Below the pieces are notes generated by a model. The model ran no database searches, had not been told where the DNA came from, and was given only the letters and a program-made list of their open reading frames with translations. This document shows, in pieces, positions 46,287 to 57,240 of a stretch of DNA of 64,000 nt. Within the stretch, counting starts at the first letter, position 1. Every line of letters starts with the position of its first letter. The position numbers and the translations under genes are program-made. Origin of the DNA: Gautieria morchelliformis (taxonomy: Eukaryota > Basidiomycota > Agaricomycetes > Gomphales > Gomphaceae); NCBI GenBank assembly GCA_015179125.1, contig WHVA01000142.1, positions 165,315 to 229,314 on the forward strand. Reading direction: 5' to 3'.

Positions 46287-46395
46287 TGTTCAGTTGATTT
46301 TCCTGTTCAGTTGATTTTCCTGTTCAGTTGATTTTCCTGTTCAGTTGATTTTCCTGTTCAGTTGATTTTCCTGTTCAGTTGATTTTCCTGTTCAG
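46287..46395. repeat. 17 bp minisatellite, six perfect copies
   Basis: The unit 'tgttcagttgattttcc' is repeated six times without change, followed by a partial copy (tgttcag). Perfect identity suggests recent expansion by slippage. Confidence 0.95.
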
Positions 46396-46805
46396 TGACT
46401 TTCACAAGTCAAGTCAAGTTGTGTGCGAAAGCCACTTCACATTACTCTCTCATTATTGCAGTGCATTGACATTGGTCGACCCAATCCACTTACAAACTCT
46501 CCTGTGGAGCCTATTCCCTCTTTATTAAAAGGAATACTCTTGGACCCCGATAGTGTCCTTGAACCTACACACTCTTTTAGTTTATTGTTCAGTGCAGCTA
46601 AGAAATGCATTGCCTTCTAGCTGTAATAACTTGGACTAGTTATTACACGGATTGCAACCAAGGTACAAATATTAAATTATTTCCGGAGTTGTGCTGCTGC
46701 ATTGAACTGGTATTCTACTAGTCGTGTAAATGACACGTTCTGATAGACTGAGGCATTAGCAATAACACCAAAGTCTTGAAGGGTTCCAAAACAGTAGTTC
46801 GAAGG

Positions 46806-46945
46806 CTAAGGTAACAAAGGTGAAGTATGAAAACTCACCATTGGTGCTCAAGTCCTCCTCTGGTCGAAGATAGGAATCTACAGGAGAGGGCTCAAGACGA
46901 TGATCACAGTGAGGTCAAGTTTGCACAAGATAGATGTATGATAAT
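46806..46945 (-). repeat. Inverted copy of a retroelement segment found at about 55030-55170
   Basis: The reverse complement shares 'ccagaggaggactt' and 'ggtgagttttcatacttcac' with 55095-55155, plus flanking stretches including 'tatcttgtgcaaa'. It is a fragment of the element family whose RNase H chimera lies at 54425-55299. Confidence 0.8.
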
Positions 46946-46979
46946 TGAACTGGGGAATGCACATGCGAATGTAGACTAG

Positions 46980-48235
46980 TTATACTGATTGCTCATATGA
47001 TGCTAGCGAATAGGAAAGAGGCCGTTGTGAGTCAGGGTTGGATAGGGCGCAGTCAGGATACAGAAAAGATGAAACACATATACAATAGAAAGAAGGAGGA
47101 GTGCGAATGTGAAACAATGGGGAGGAAAGGCGGCGAAGGCACCTATGTATGACAACAAGCCTTGAGACCTGCATATATGTTACCCTGCATAGACTCTTCA
47201 TCTGCTGGGCTGATCCCACACGATCTACAGGTAGGATGTCCCGTGAATGTGCCCTGGCCATATGAACACCTAAAGGGGTTGCGTTGGTAAGATGGTGGGG
47301 CCAGTGATGAACCATCATGCCGGGTAGAGGATGTCGATCGTGTTTGATGGCATGCCTGCCGGCAAATGATGCGAGCAGCGAATGGTCATTCGGCGAATGT
47401 CGCGATCATAGATGAGGTGTGGTCAGAGGGCAGGGCGAAGCCAAGCGAACATGAAAGAGGAGTGAAAACAGGGATAGCTGGGTGCAGGAAATACACGGGT
47501 CATGACAATCCAGCCATAGGAACATCCAAAGGGGGTTGAGCCAAGGAAGTGAGAGGACCAGTGATGAACTCTCAAGCCAGCCAAAGGACGTCGATTGTGC
47601 TTTGTGTAGAGGACAGGAATTATAGGCAGTAGGACTGGACTTGGTGCTCAAAAGAATAGAGTAGAAATCAATTCACTCTCTCAGTGAATTTAGTTGTCAC
47701 TAAATATATTATACACTACCTAGAAATCAATTCACTACAGGATTTCTGGGTCAATAAATCGAAGGAAAATAAGACTAATTTACTTTCCTCTCTCAGTGAA
47801 TTTAGTTGTCACTGAGAGAGGGGGGAAATATGTCTCGCTGTGCATATACTACCACCCGGCCCTTTAGCGCCCATGGCAGCACGCGTTGAATGATTATGTA
47901 AGGGTGCTGGTGGTGAAAAGAAGAAAAACAAATTGAAATACTAATACAAATCTTTGATAGAAAATTTTGGAAAAATTCTGAAAAATAAAGTGATCATAGT
48001 AGAACAATCTGAAAACAAATTGGAAAGAAATATGAATGGTGGAATGTATTTGGCTTGATTTTGGTGCAGGAGCATAAATGCACCCAACACTTTGATGGCG
48101 TGGCCATGGCTAATGATGTGAGCAACCAAGGTCGTTCGGCGAACTCAGCGAAGGGCGATCGGAGCAAACGTAGAAATGGAGTAATGAAGGGGAGGACAGA
48201 GCTACTGGGTATAGGAAATAAATGTGTCATGACAG
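46980..48235. repeat. Cluster of degenerate dispersed repeats
   Basis: The blocks 47252-47345 and 47505-47600 are diverged direct copies. A third relation links 47446-47507 with 48160-48233, where both end '...gggtcatgac' or '...gtgtcatgac'. A palindromic pair 'ctctctcagtga / tcactgagagag' occurs at about 47796-47820. No gene is recognised. Confidence 0.55.
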
Positions 48236-48374
48236 TATGCACACATTCTCCATACTTTACTGACTCATTACCCCTATTTGACACAGACTCACTTACTTTT
48301 GCTATTGTCATTTCCCCATTGTTTCCCCTTTTGTACTTCATGCTCTCATGCTTACTCAGACTGCTCAGTCAGCC

Positions 48375-48801
48375 TGTCAGGGGACACCCTGTTTCCCATT
48401 TCCAGTTCCGACACCACACCCAGTTCCGACTCCATTTCCAACTCCGCTTCCAGTTCCGATTCCATCTCCACCTCCGCTTTTGGAAATGATTCTGCTTCTG
48501 GGAGAACTTCCACCAGTTCTGTTCGCCTTGCCAGTTCCACTCCAATTTCCGACTTCCACTCTCAGAACAGTGTCGGAAATCAAGCGACTCACATAATAGG
48601 TGGCATCAAGGGTCGATCAAGGGTCAGGGAGGTCAGGGGGATGCAGGGTTGATGGCGGGTGCCAAGTGTTGTCCCTGGGTGCGCAGCGTAGTATAATACA
48701 GGCTCGCTGACATTGGGGGTCCTTAGACTTTTCTCTTTGGATTTCCCCTTGTCAGTTGTGTGGTAGTGTGATCTCCACAACCAGCCAGGGTTGCCCTTAC
48801 A
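48375..48801 (+). repeat. 5' LTR of element B
   Basis: 427 bp with TG...CA ends. The first 170 bp contain many copies of ttccgact-like words. It matches 52399-52466 and the solo LTR at 53315-53815, and serves as the empty site for the tRNA-like insertion there. Confidence 0.85.
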
Positions 48802-48988
48802 GCAGAAAAGTCTCTCCCCTAGAGGACCGGCGGTCTTACTGCGTGTTGCATTCGCCATAGGTGCGTTCGGAATTGGAGACAGCGACTCAGAGATCGCAAC
48901 CTCTTCCACGCACACGGTATACGACAGCCCCTCTTCTTACGTCGAGCTCCCAACCCCGGAAATCCCGTCCCATATTTCCCCTTCTGAC

Positions 48989-49936
48989 ATGGATCCTGAT
49001 GATCGCCTTCGGAATATGGAGGAGGAATTGACGCGGAACTGGATGAAGACCGACGCGATTGAAACAGCCTTACAAACGATTTTGGCTAAGTTAGATATTC
49101 CACAAGGTGGTGGAAATGCAATGCTGGATGCGCCGGATTTCGGAAAAGCGGAACTGGTGGAAGAGAGGATGTCCGTGAAGTTGGCAAAGGTCAAACCCGC
49201 AACTCCGGCGGAATTTGACGGAGATCGGGAGAAGGGACCCGCATTCTTCAACACATGCAGCATCTACTTCGCAATTGTCGGAGACCTCTTTCCAAACGAC
49301 CAGGCTCGGATTCACTGGGCATTGTCCTTTTTCAAGTCGGACCACGCAGCCCATTTTGCAAACAAGGTGATCCGACATGAAGCAAAGGGCAAGGGCAACT
49401 ACTTCCAGGACTGGGATGCCTTTGAGAAGACCTGTTTTGACCAGTTCTGCCCCAAAAATGAGCAACTCAAAGCCCTTATGAAGCTTGAGGTGACCAGCTG
49501 GTACCAGGCCAAGGATCTGGTCAATGACTACATCGATTGCTTCCAGGAGCTCATCACCCTTGCGGAGTATGACGATGACAAGATGATCGTCATCAAATTC
49601 CGATCAGGACTTGATCCAACACTCCAGAACCAAGTCGCACTGCTTGGGGATGGAGCTCTGGATTTTGATGACCCAGAAGGGTGGTACCAAGCTGCACAAA
49701 GGGTGTCCCGAAACAGGGAAGTAAATGAGGCCTTTGTGGAGACAAACCAGAACATGACACACAGTTCCGCTCATCCTGCTCCATCTGTGCTGAAACCCAG
49801 GATGGCATTCTTTCCAACGTGGAAAGTATTTCCGACAGTTGCTCTGCCTGCCCCTACTAGGAACCCTAGCCCCCTCCTTCGAAGAGTGGCCCTGCCCCAA
49901 TGGATGTTGACCACATGCACAGAAAAGGCAACATAA
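48989..49936 (+). pseudogene. Gag of element B
   Basis: The frame is open from before 48989 to a stop at 49934-49936. It contains a helical start ('MEEELTRNWMKTDAIETALQ') and a retrotransposon gag domain ('EFDGDREKGPAFFNTCSIYF', 'RIHWALSFFKSDHAAHFANK'). The CCHC knuckle that should end it ('ATCFRC', stop, 'QPGHYAHEY') lies just downstream in another frame. It has an internal stop, and its last cysteine is tyrosine. The gag core alone is nearly intact. Confidence 0.85.
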
Positions 49937-52370
49937 CTGCCACCTGCTTCCGATGCTGACAGCCAGGTCACTATGCCCACGAGTACCCCCAAGCTTTCGA
50001 CATCCAGCTTATGACCACAGAGGAGAAATTTGAGCTCCTTCCAGAGTTCCTCGCACTGGCAGACATAAGCAGAGTTCCCACTGTGGAAGAAAGTTCTGAA
50101 AATGCGGAACATGGTGCGTCAGAAGTGGGAGAGAATGAGAAGCCCCCACTCCCCTCACTTCATGCAGACCCACTGGATAAAGTCACACAAAGGCCGAACC
50201 CAACAGTATGTCCATCCCGCATCTGCCCTTGGGAGAGACACCTCCTGAAGTGCTATGTTGTTGTTACCACCCCTGGCCCCAAGTCACTGGTCATTAAGGT
50301 GGAGATCCAGACAACGGACACAGTGGACGTCAAATCCGGACCCGCACTTGTCGATTGCAGGGCCACTGGTCAGATGGCGGTGGGGGGAGCTGGAACAGGC
50401 CTCCTTTGAAAAACTCAAGGAGCTGATCACTTCTGCCCCGGTCCTGATCTTTCCCGATGACTCTCACCCTTATCAAGTCAAGGTGGATTCTTCTGATGCA
50501 GCCACCTGAGTGGTCTTGTCACAGCAGTCATCGGAAGATGGTGGCAGGTGGCATCCGATTGCCTTCTTCTCCAAGAGCCTTGGTCCGGTGGAGCAGAATT
50601 ATGAGATCCACGACAAGGAAATGCTGGCGATCATCCGAGTGCTGGAGGAGTGGTGACACTTCCTCAAAGGTGCTCTGTGTCCATTCAAGATCTGGACAGA
50701 CCACAAGAACCTAGAGTACTTCCGCACATCCAAGAAATTAAACCGATGACAAGTCCCTATACCTGTCTCGGTTCAACTTCATGCTCCATCACCGCCCCGG
50801 CCACACCATGGGCAAGCCCGATGCCCTATCCCGCCATGCAGATCATGGAAGCAGAAGCGGAGACAATTCTGACATGACATTGCTCCACCCAAGCCTCTTT
50901 GCAATCCATGCCCTCGATGGAGTGACCACAGTTGGGGTGGAAGTGGAAATGCTCCGGGACATCCCGAGGCAGTACCAGAATGGAGAGAAGGAGGAATCAG
51001 TGGTGAAGGTGGTGGAGGAGCTACGGAAAGGGCATTTGCAGTCAGTATGGGCAGTGGAGTGGTCAGAACATGATGGGTTGCTCCACTTCAGGGGCAAAGT
51101 CTATGTTCCGGATGGGGTGGACCTCCGCTGCCACATCGTGTCCCAACACCATGACACCTGGGTCACAGGGCATGCTGGCAGGTGGAAGACACTGGAGTTA
51201 GTGGCTTGGAATTACTGGTGGCCTCAGATGTCCCACTACATTGGATAGTATGTGAAGATGTGTGACCTTTGTCTCTGGACCAAAGCACAGCGGCATCCAC
51301 CCATTGGAGAGCTCGTTCCACCCCCGATTCCGGAATCCCGCTGGGATACCATCAGTGTAGACTTCATCATTGAACTCCCAGAGTCTCACGGCTACGACGC
51401 AATCATGAATGTCATGGACTTGGTAAACAAGGTGTCCCACTTCATTCCAACACACACAACGATCACAGCCCTTGGAGCGGCCCACCTGTTCCTTGCACAT
51501 GTCTGGAAGCTGCATGGGCTCCCAAAGCAAGTTGTTTCCGACCGAGGTCCACAGTTGTGGAACTGACATGGGAGCTCTACCACCTACTCGGAATAAAGCT
51601 GGCTGCCACCACAGCATACCATCCACAGGGTGACAGACAGATGGATCGGGTCAATCAGGAGCTGGAGCAATATCTCTGCCTCTTTGTCAATGAGAGGCAG
51701 GATGAACCTCACCTCCAGATGACACCCACAGAGGGGCTTCAAGCCATGCCAGGCAGAGTCCCGACTCGAGACAGTCAATGAGTTCTGAGACTGCATGGAC
51801 TCCACTCTTTCAGAAGCCAAGTCTGCCCTTGTGAAGGCCAAGGACGACATGGCAAGGTACTACAACCAACACCGGGTTCCTGCCCTGGAGTACCAAGTTG
51901 GAGACAAGGTGTATTTTGACGCAAGTGACATCTGCACCACATTCCCTTCACAGAAGCTTGCCCACCGCTACCTAGGGCCCTTCACAGTGATGCAGAGGGT
52001 TGGACAGAATGCATACCGCCTCCGACTTCCAATGTCCATGTCCTGCCTCCACCCCATCTTCAACGTAGTGAAGTTGCTCCCTGCGCTTGAGGACCCAATT
52101 CCAGGGCCGAAGGCTTGTCTGCCACCTCCACCGGAAATTGTAGATGGGGAAGAACATTATGTGATGGAACGGATCCTGGACAGCTGGTTCATGCAAGGAC
52201 GACTCCAATTCCTCGTGAAATGGGAAGGATATGAGTACGAGGAGAATTCATGGGTCCTGGAGCAAGATGTCTCTGCTCCAGACAAACTCCAAGACTTCTA
52301 CAGGACACACCCTGGTGCCCCTTGTCGAATCTGTTCACTGGCCTTTCAACCCCTCATGTCCCATGCTTCA
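49937..52370 (+). pseudogene. Pol remnant of element B with RT deletion
   Basis: A protease-like 'ALVDCRATG' (near 50350) is followed within about 50 bp by the RNase H entry 'FEKLKELITSAPVLIFPDDS'. The whole reverse transcriptase palm, including the YxDD box, is therefore deleted. RNase H 'TDHKNLEYF', the integrase finger and core ('DTISVDFIIELPESHGYD', 'VVSDRGPQ') and a chromodomain ('LQFLVKWEGYEYEENSW', near 52210) remain, separated by stop codons and frame changes. Confidence 0.85.
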
Positions 52371-52469
52371 AGGACGCAGCATGCTAGAGGGGGGGTGATG
52401 TCAGGGGACACCCTGTTTTCCAGTTCTGACACCACACCAAATTCCGACTCCATTTCCAACTCCGGTCCC

Positions 52470-52520
52470 CCAGCTCAGAATGGCATTGCTGAGCATTTGA
52501 ACCATACCTTGTTGGGAGTA
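52470..52520 (+). pseudogene. Copia integrase fragment
   Basis: The short frame 'NGIAEHLNHTLLG' matches the conserved end of the Ty1/Copia integrase core (usually NGxAERxNRTLLE). It directly adjoins the truncated LTR of element B. Only about 15 residues remain. Confidence 0.6.
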
Positions 52521-52588
52521 TGCACACATTCTCCATACTTTACTGACTCATTACCCCTATTTGACACATACTTGCTAACTTTTGCTAT

Positions 52589-53230
52589 GGAGGATGTTTA
52601 TAAATGTCATATATATGTATATATAGCTTAGCTAATCTATATTTCATAAAATATATCACAATTGAGACAGTTGCCAGCACCTGTAAGGCATGCTTAATCC
52701 TAGCACTAAAGTTCTTTCTCACAGTCTGCTGCTCCCCCAGGAAAGGGTGTATATTGTCTAAACATCAATAGTTATATATCTTTATACTATACATACATAT
52801 TATTTTAAACATATCTTCTAATCAGATCTATCAACCATATATAATAATATAGTACAGTTATTGTCCATACTTGCTTCTACATTCTGTCATCATACATCTG
52901 ACACACTTCATATATACTTCTAACATGTACTCATATGGTCCATACTTGCCTCTACATTTTATCATCATACATGTAACAAGCTTCATATATACTTTTAATA
53001 TATACTCATCCAAATCCTATCTGAAATTGCTCTGTTATCTGAATACACACCATGCTTTAGCACATACAACCATATTTTTAAAATATCAGAACATTCAAAA
53101 AAATTTAGGATGTCTACAATATACAAGTTGCTCAAAATGATGGACTATGAATTCAGTTAGGGTTGATATTTTAAAATATATCTAATATATCCTAGAAGAA
53201 TGTACATTGTTGTCAATGTGAACATCCTCC
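52589..53230. mobile_element. 642 bp inverted-repeat element (MITE-like) with empty-site evidence
   Basis: The insert starts GGAGGATGTT and ends AACATCCTCC, a 10 bp perfect terminal inverted repeat. It is flanked by tat on both sides (52586-52588 and 53231-53233). A related sequence without the insert lies at about 48236-48374, where 'tttgctattgtcatt' is continuous. The insert is AT-rich and non-coding, and contains a 75 bp tandem duplication. The family is not certain: a 3 bp TAT duplication, or TA with an unequal end, are both possible readings. Confidence 0.8.
52863..53012. repeat. 75 bp tandem duplication inside the MITE-like element
   Basis: Copies at 52863-52937 and 52938-53012 both start 'gtccatacttgc' and contain 'cttcatatatactt'. 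They differ at about a dozen positions. Confidence 0.85.
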
Positions 53231-53646
53231 TATTGTCATTTCTCCATTGTTTCCCCTTTTGTACTTCATGCTCTCATGCTTACTCAGACTGCTCAGTCAG
53301 CCCCTACCTACTCCTGTCAGGGGACACCCTGTTTTCCAGTTCCAACACCACACCAAGTTCCGACTCTGCTTTCAGAAATGATTCCGCTTCTGGGAGAACT
53401 TGCACCAGTTCTGTTCACTTTGCCAATTCCACTCCACTTTCCGACTTCCACTCTCGGAACAGTGTCGGAAGTCAAGCGACTCATGTAGTATGCAGCATCA
53501 AGGGTCGATCAAGGGTCAGGGAGGTCAGGGAGATGCAGGGTTGATGGCGAGTGCCAAGTGTTGTCCCTGGCTTTGGAATGTAGTATAATACGGCTCGCTG
53601 ACATTGGGGGTCCTTAGACTTTTCTCTTTGGATTTCCCCTTGTCAG

Positions 53647-53758
53647 GTGAGAATCCCCTCTCTTGTATACTCTGTTCATTTATACATACTTTGGATGCAG
53701 AACTCAATTGGTAGAGTGTCTCTCTTTTAAAGAGAACATTTCTGGTTCAAGTCCAGAT
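53647..53758 (+). mobile_element. 112 bp insertion carrying a tRNA-like sequence, 11 bp target duplication
   Basis: It interrupts the solo LTR between two copies of 'ccccttgtcag' (53636-53646 and 53759-53769). The related LTR at 48375-48801 has this word once and no insert. The right half is a tRNA-Lys-like body; the left 45 bp are of unknown origin. An 11 bp duplication is characteristic of target-primed reverse transcription, so a SINE or retroposed tRNA transcript is the best reading. Confidence 0.75.
53693..53758 (+). tRNA. tRNA-Lys(UUU)-like pseudogene
   Basis: A D-arm (actc...gagt), an anticodon arm with perfect stem tctct/agaga and loop CTTTTAA (anticodon TTT), and a T-arm with perfect stem tctgg/ccaga and loop TTCAAGT can all be drawn. 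The acceptor stem does not pair: the 5' GGATGCA and the 3' TCCCCTT match at only two Watson-Crick positions. It lies inside the 112 bp insertion and is unlikely to be a functional tRNA. Confidence 0.6.
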
Positions 53759-54424
53759 CCCCTTGTCAGTTGTGTGGTAGTGTGATCTCCACAACCAGTT
53801 AGGGTTGCCCTTACAACTCCTGCATTGTCTTGCATCATTATGACATCATTGTAGCTTGGGGTTGTGTATATAAAGGCTCAGTCACTGAAGGCAGATAAAA
53901 ATTTTCTGGTCTGAAAAACTGTTCAAAAAACTGTAAAGATATCCCAAATTTTTTTAGTGTTTTTAATGTTAAAAAACTATAACAAAATTTTGTGTTTTGT
54001 TAGAATTTGTTGAGCAAGAAAATTTTAAAAAAGTTTAAAGTTCCCTGCAGGGTTTTTTATGTCTTTTTATAAGTTTCTTTGTCAAAATTCTAATAAAAAC
54101 ACAAAATTTTATTATAGTTTTCTTCACATAAAAAACACTAAAAATATTTGGAAAATCTTTACAGTTTTTTCAACAGTTTTTCAGACAAGGAAACTTTTAT
54201 ATGCCTGCAGTGAGTCTGTCTATACAACAATCAAGTCAAGTCAAATTTTAGTCTATCGCTCAAGTCAGTCTCTCAAGTCTAAGTCAATTCCCACCTCTTA
54301 GGGCACCAAGTCAAGGCTTTGTCACAGTACACTGCCACTGTCACACAGAACTGTCACATGTTACGACCCACATGTCTCATATCAAGAATTCAGATTACAC
54401 TAAGTCCAGTTATCCAGTCACTGG

Positions 54425-55299
54425 TTGTTCAGTCTCATTGCCTCGAACGACTGCATTATAGACCATCCACAGCAGAAGGACCATTGCACACAGGCTAGTG
54501 GAGTGATTCCTACTAGTGAATCTTTACTGGACGCACCTTACACTCAGGTGATTAGGCCCCTGATGTATGCCATCTTAGGCTCATGCCCTGACATCATGTC
54601 ATCATGTTTGCCATACAGTAGCTGAGTCAACACACCTACAACTTCAGTGAAGCTCACTAGACAGCAGTCAAACACATCATACACTACCTGAAGGGCACAC
54701 ACAATGTGGGCATTATATTACGCCACTCAGCTTCCACTCCCCTTATCAAGATTTACTCTGATGCCAACTTCACATGTCTAGCTGATTCTCACTCAGTAGG
54801 GGGTTTCATTTGCCTCTATGACAGTTGTATTATCACATGGACTGACCACAAGAACCTGGAGTATTTTTGCACTGCAAAGAAGCTTAATCGCAGACAGGCT
54901 AGATGGTCCCTCTACTTGTCGCATTTTGATTTCGAGCCCAACCATCAGCCTGGTGTCACAATGGGCAAGTCAGACACACTGTCATGGCGCTCAGACCATG
55001 GGTCAGGATCGGGTGACAACAGTGATTTGACGCATATGTCTATCTTGTGCAAAACTCGCTGTGACTATCATCTTGAGCCCTCTTCTATAGACTACTATCT
55101 TAGACCAGAGGAGGACTTAAGGACCACTGGTGAGTTTTCATACTTCACCTTCACTACCTTAGCCTTCATACTATTATCGGTGCCGTTGGCAAAGGGCTCC
55201 GAAGGAGTACCTTCGCCAGCAAAAGGATTGTCACTACTAGACAACCTTTCCGTGAGTGTTTTGGAACCCATTGAACTAAACATAAAACTGTGGTGTTAA
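54425..55299 (+). pseudogene. Chimeric Copia/Gypsy retroelement remnant
   Basis: The left part is Copia reverse transcriptase and RNase H: 'DAPYTQVIRPLMYAILGSCP', then 'HNVGIILRHSASTP' and 'YSDANFTCLADSHSVGGFIC'. At about 54840 it runs without a frame break into Gypsy RNase H: '[20 protein letters not shown]', 'LYLSHFDFEPNHQPGVTMGK'. Both parts share one open frame from 54706 to 55299. Earlier Copia segments contain stops. Either a template switch joined the families or two decayed pieces met by chance deletion. Confidence 0.75.
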
Positions 55300-56843
55300 A
55301 CACAATTCTAAAGTTCAATCAGAGATTCAACTTTACAAGCACATGCAAACTTCGAAACTATTTTAACGGAGAACCCAATTAAGAAATTATACTCCAGTGA
55401 ACAATCAGAATCAGTATTGGTACAGGAAGTGTAGCAATATAGATTTAACTGAACACGTGTAGTTCTCAGATTGTGCAATACTTTGTGAGGTCAAAGAATG
55501 TTATTAGGTGTCCAAGGGTCCAGATACTTTAAGGGGAAAACTACTTAGAGTCTTAGGACCGTGGGTCGAGTGAATTAAAGACAAAAATAATCCCCAAGAC
55601 GTGAAAAGATAGTTCTATGCTTGAACTCTTCCTCAGTTCAAGTATATCACTATTCTTGTGGCTTTTCTGGTTTTCCAACTCAACAAACATAACTCACTTA
55701 CCCTGAGTTAGGTTAATATCTGCAGTGCGTTGATTGATCAAGAAAGATCAATTACTCAAAAGGCTATTAACCCCTTAACTCAGAGTTAAGTTAATAATCT
55801 ATTGCATGAATTGAATAACTAATAACCAAGACTATTAGATCACTGCTCAGAGTGGCATCTAATCGTACAGGATTAATAATCAGTTACTCTTAGTAATGTT
55901 GCTGTTCGCAATGCTATTATTCAGAGCCTGTCACAATTAAAATAGAGCACTCTTGTACTACTCAGAGCCAATCAGAGTTGCTGCAATCTTGGACTGTAGC
56001 CAAGTCAGTGAGCCAGTACTTCATTACAAGGCTGTGTTGAAGTCATGCTTCAGTTACTCAAGGTATGAGTGGTTTGGGTGAAAGATGATTGATTGCTTCA
56101 TTGCTAAAACTGCAGGCTATTTATACTGCATCTATATAGCTTATGTAACTACTGCTAGGAACCTTGTAGAGGTTTCTACTACTGTGAAGAACCTTGTGGA
56201 AGCTTAGAGAAGCTTCAGGAAAGGTTTGGAAACTATTGGAACACTGTGGAAGGTTCTAATGCTATATTGGGTTAAAGTCACAGCTCTGTGACAGTAAAGC
56301 CAGGAGTATGTAAGCAGCTCCCATGCTCATGTGATTATCATGTGATGAAGGAAAGTCATGTGATGGTCAGGTGATTGTCAGGTGACTGCAGATAATCAGG
56401 TGACTTTGAGGTCAGGTGATTGTCAGGTGACTATGGATGATCAGGTGACTTTGAGCTGTTTTGAGGTCATGTGATAGTCATGTGATCATGAGGGATTCTT
56501 AGCTAAACTATCAAGAGATTGACCCAATGTGAGTGTAGCATAGAAATATTAATACAACCTTTCTTAAGGACATTTGAAACTAATTACACCCGTTTGCAGT
56601 ACCTAAGGCGCGCGTCGGATTTGCCTTCCGTTTTAGCGCGCAAACTTCGAACAACGATATCTTGCTTGATATCACTCCGATTCGCTTGAAATTTCATATC
56701 TGAAGCTATGTGGACCATAGCTAGGGCATAGAACTAAAAAATCCGAATAAAACAAGCATTTTTTATTTTGCATTTTGGGTGCTGAGGGGGGAACAATGTC
56801 AAGCTTAGCTTACTGTATGTAGTTCAATGCAGGTTTTAATTTT
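55300..56843. other. Non-coding stretch with short repeats
   Basis: No gene recognised. It contains a palindromic 'ttaactcagagttaagttaa' near 55774-55793 and a run of gtgattgtcaggtga-type words at about 56330-56490. It is probably decayed mobile DNA. Confidence 0.5.
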
Positions 56844-57240
56844 GTTTGCTACTTTGTACTAATGGTGAGAACCCACTACAGGAGAATCTCCAGAAGAGGG
56901 TGTCATAGGATTGGAGAGGAAGGGCTTAGCTTCTTCTGACATTGGATCAGTGAGATCTGACGGTAGGCGTTCATTCTTGATGTCGGATTTCCTCCTGTGT
57001 AGCATAAGCCCCGAAATCTTTGATCCCTTCCGCACCGAGTGCCAATGCACCCACCATAAGGCAACTTCGCCGATCCTGACACGTTCTTGAGCTCGGAAAC
57101 CGCGGGGGCGCATGCATATGCGGTGGGGTGAGGGGCGCGGAGGTGCTGGGGTGGGCGAGCTGGTATAGGAGGACGGGGTGGTGGGGGAGCGGGCGGCGGC
57201 GGGTGCGGGTGCGGGTGCGGTGCGGGTGCAGGTGCGGGTG
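56844..57240. repeat. Left arm of a large inverted repeat
   Basis: This arm matches the reverse complement of about 63590-64000 at very high identity, from 'gtttgctactttg' at 56844 inward to the GGGTGC minisatellite. The partner ends exactly at the last base of the window, so the repeat may be longer. The arms enclose about 6.3 kb. Confidence 0.9.

Larger units (their letters stand above)
48375..52466 (+). mobile_element. Ty3/Gypsy chromovirus, internally deleted and decayed (element B)
   Basis: The 5' LTR is 48375-48801 (TGTCAGGGG...CTTACA). The 3' LTR starts at 52399, right after a purine tract (agagggggggtga), but is cut off near 52466 where Copia-derived sequence begins. In between lie gag, a broken zinc knuckle, a remnant protease, RNase H, integrase and chromodomain, with stop codons throughout. 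Most of the reverse transcriptase is missing. It is dead on its own. Confidence 0.9.
53315..53815 (+). mobile_element. Solo LTR of the element B family
   Basis: Starts TGTCAGGGG and ends CTTACA like the LTR at 48375-48801, with an internal deletion near 53350 and a 123 bp gain (insertion plus duplication) at 53647-53769. It is flanked by a perfect 5 bp target duplication, actcc (53310-53314 and 53816-53820). Confidence 0.9.
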
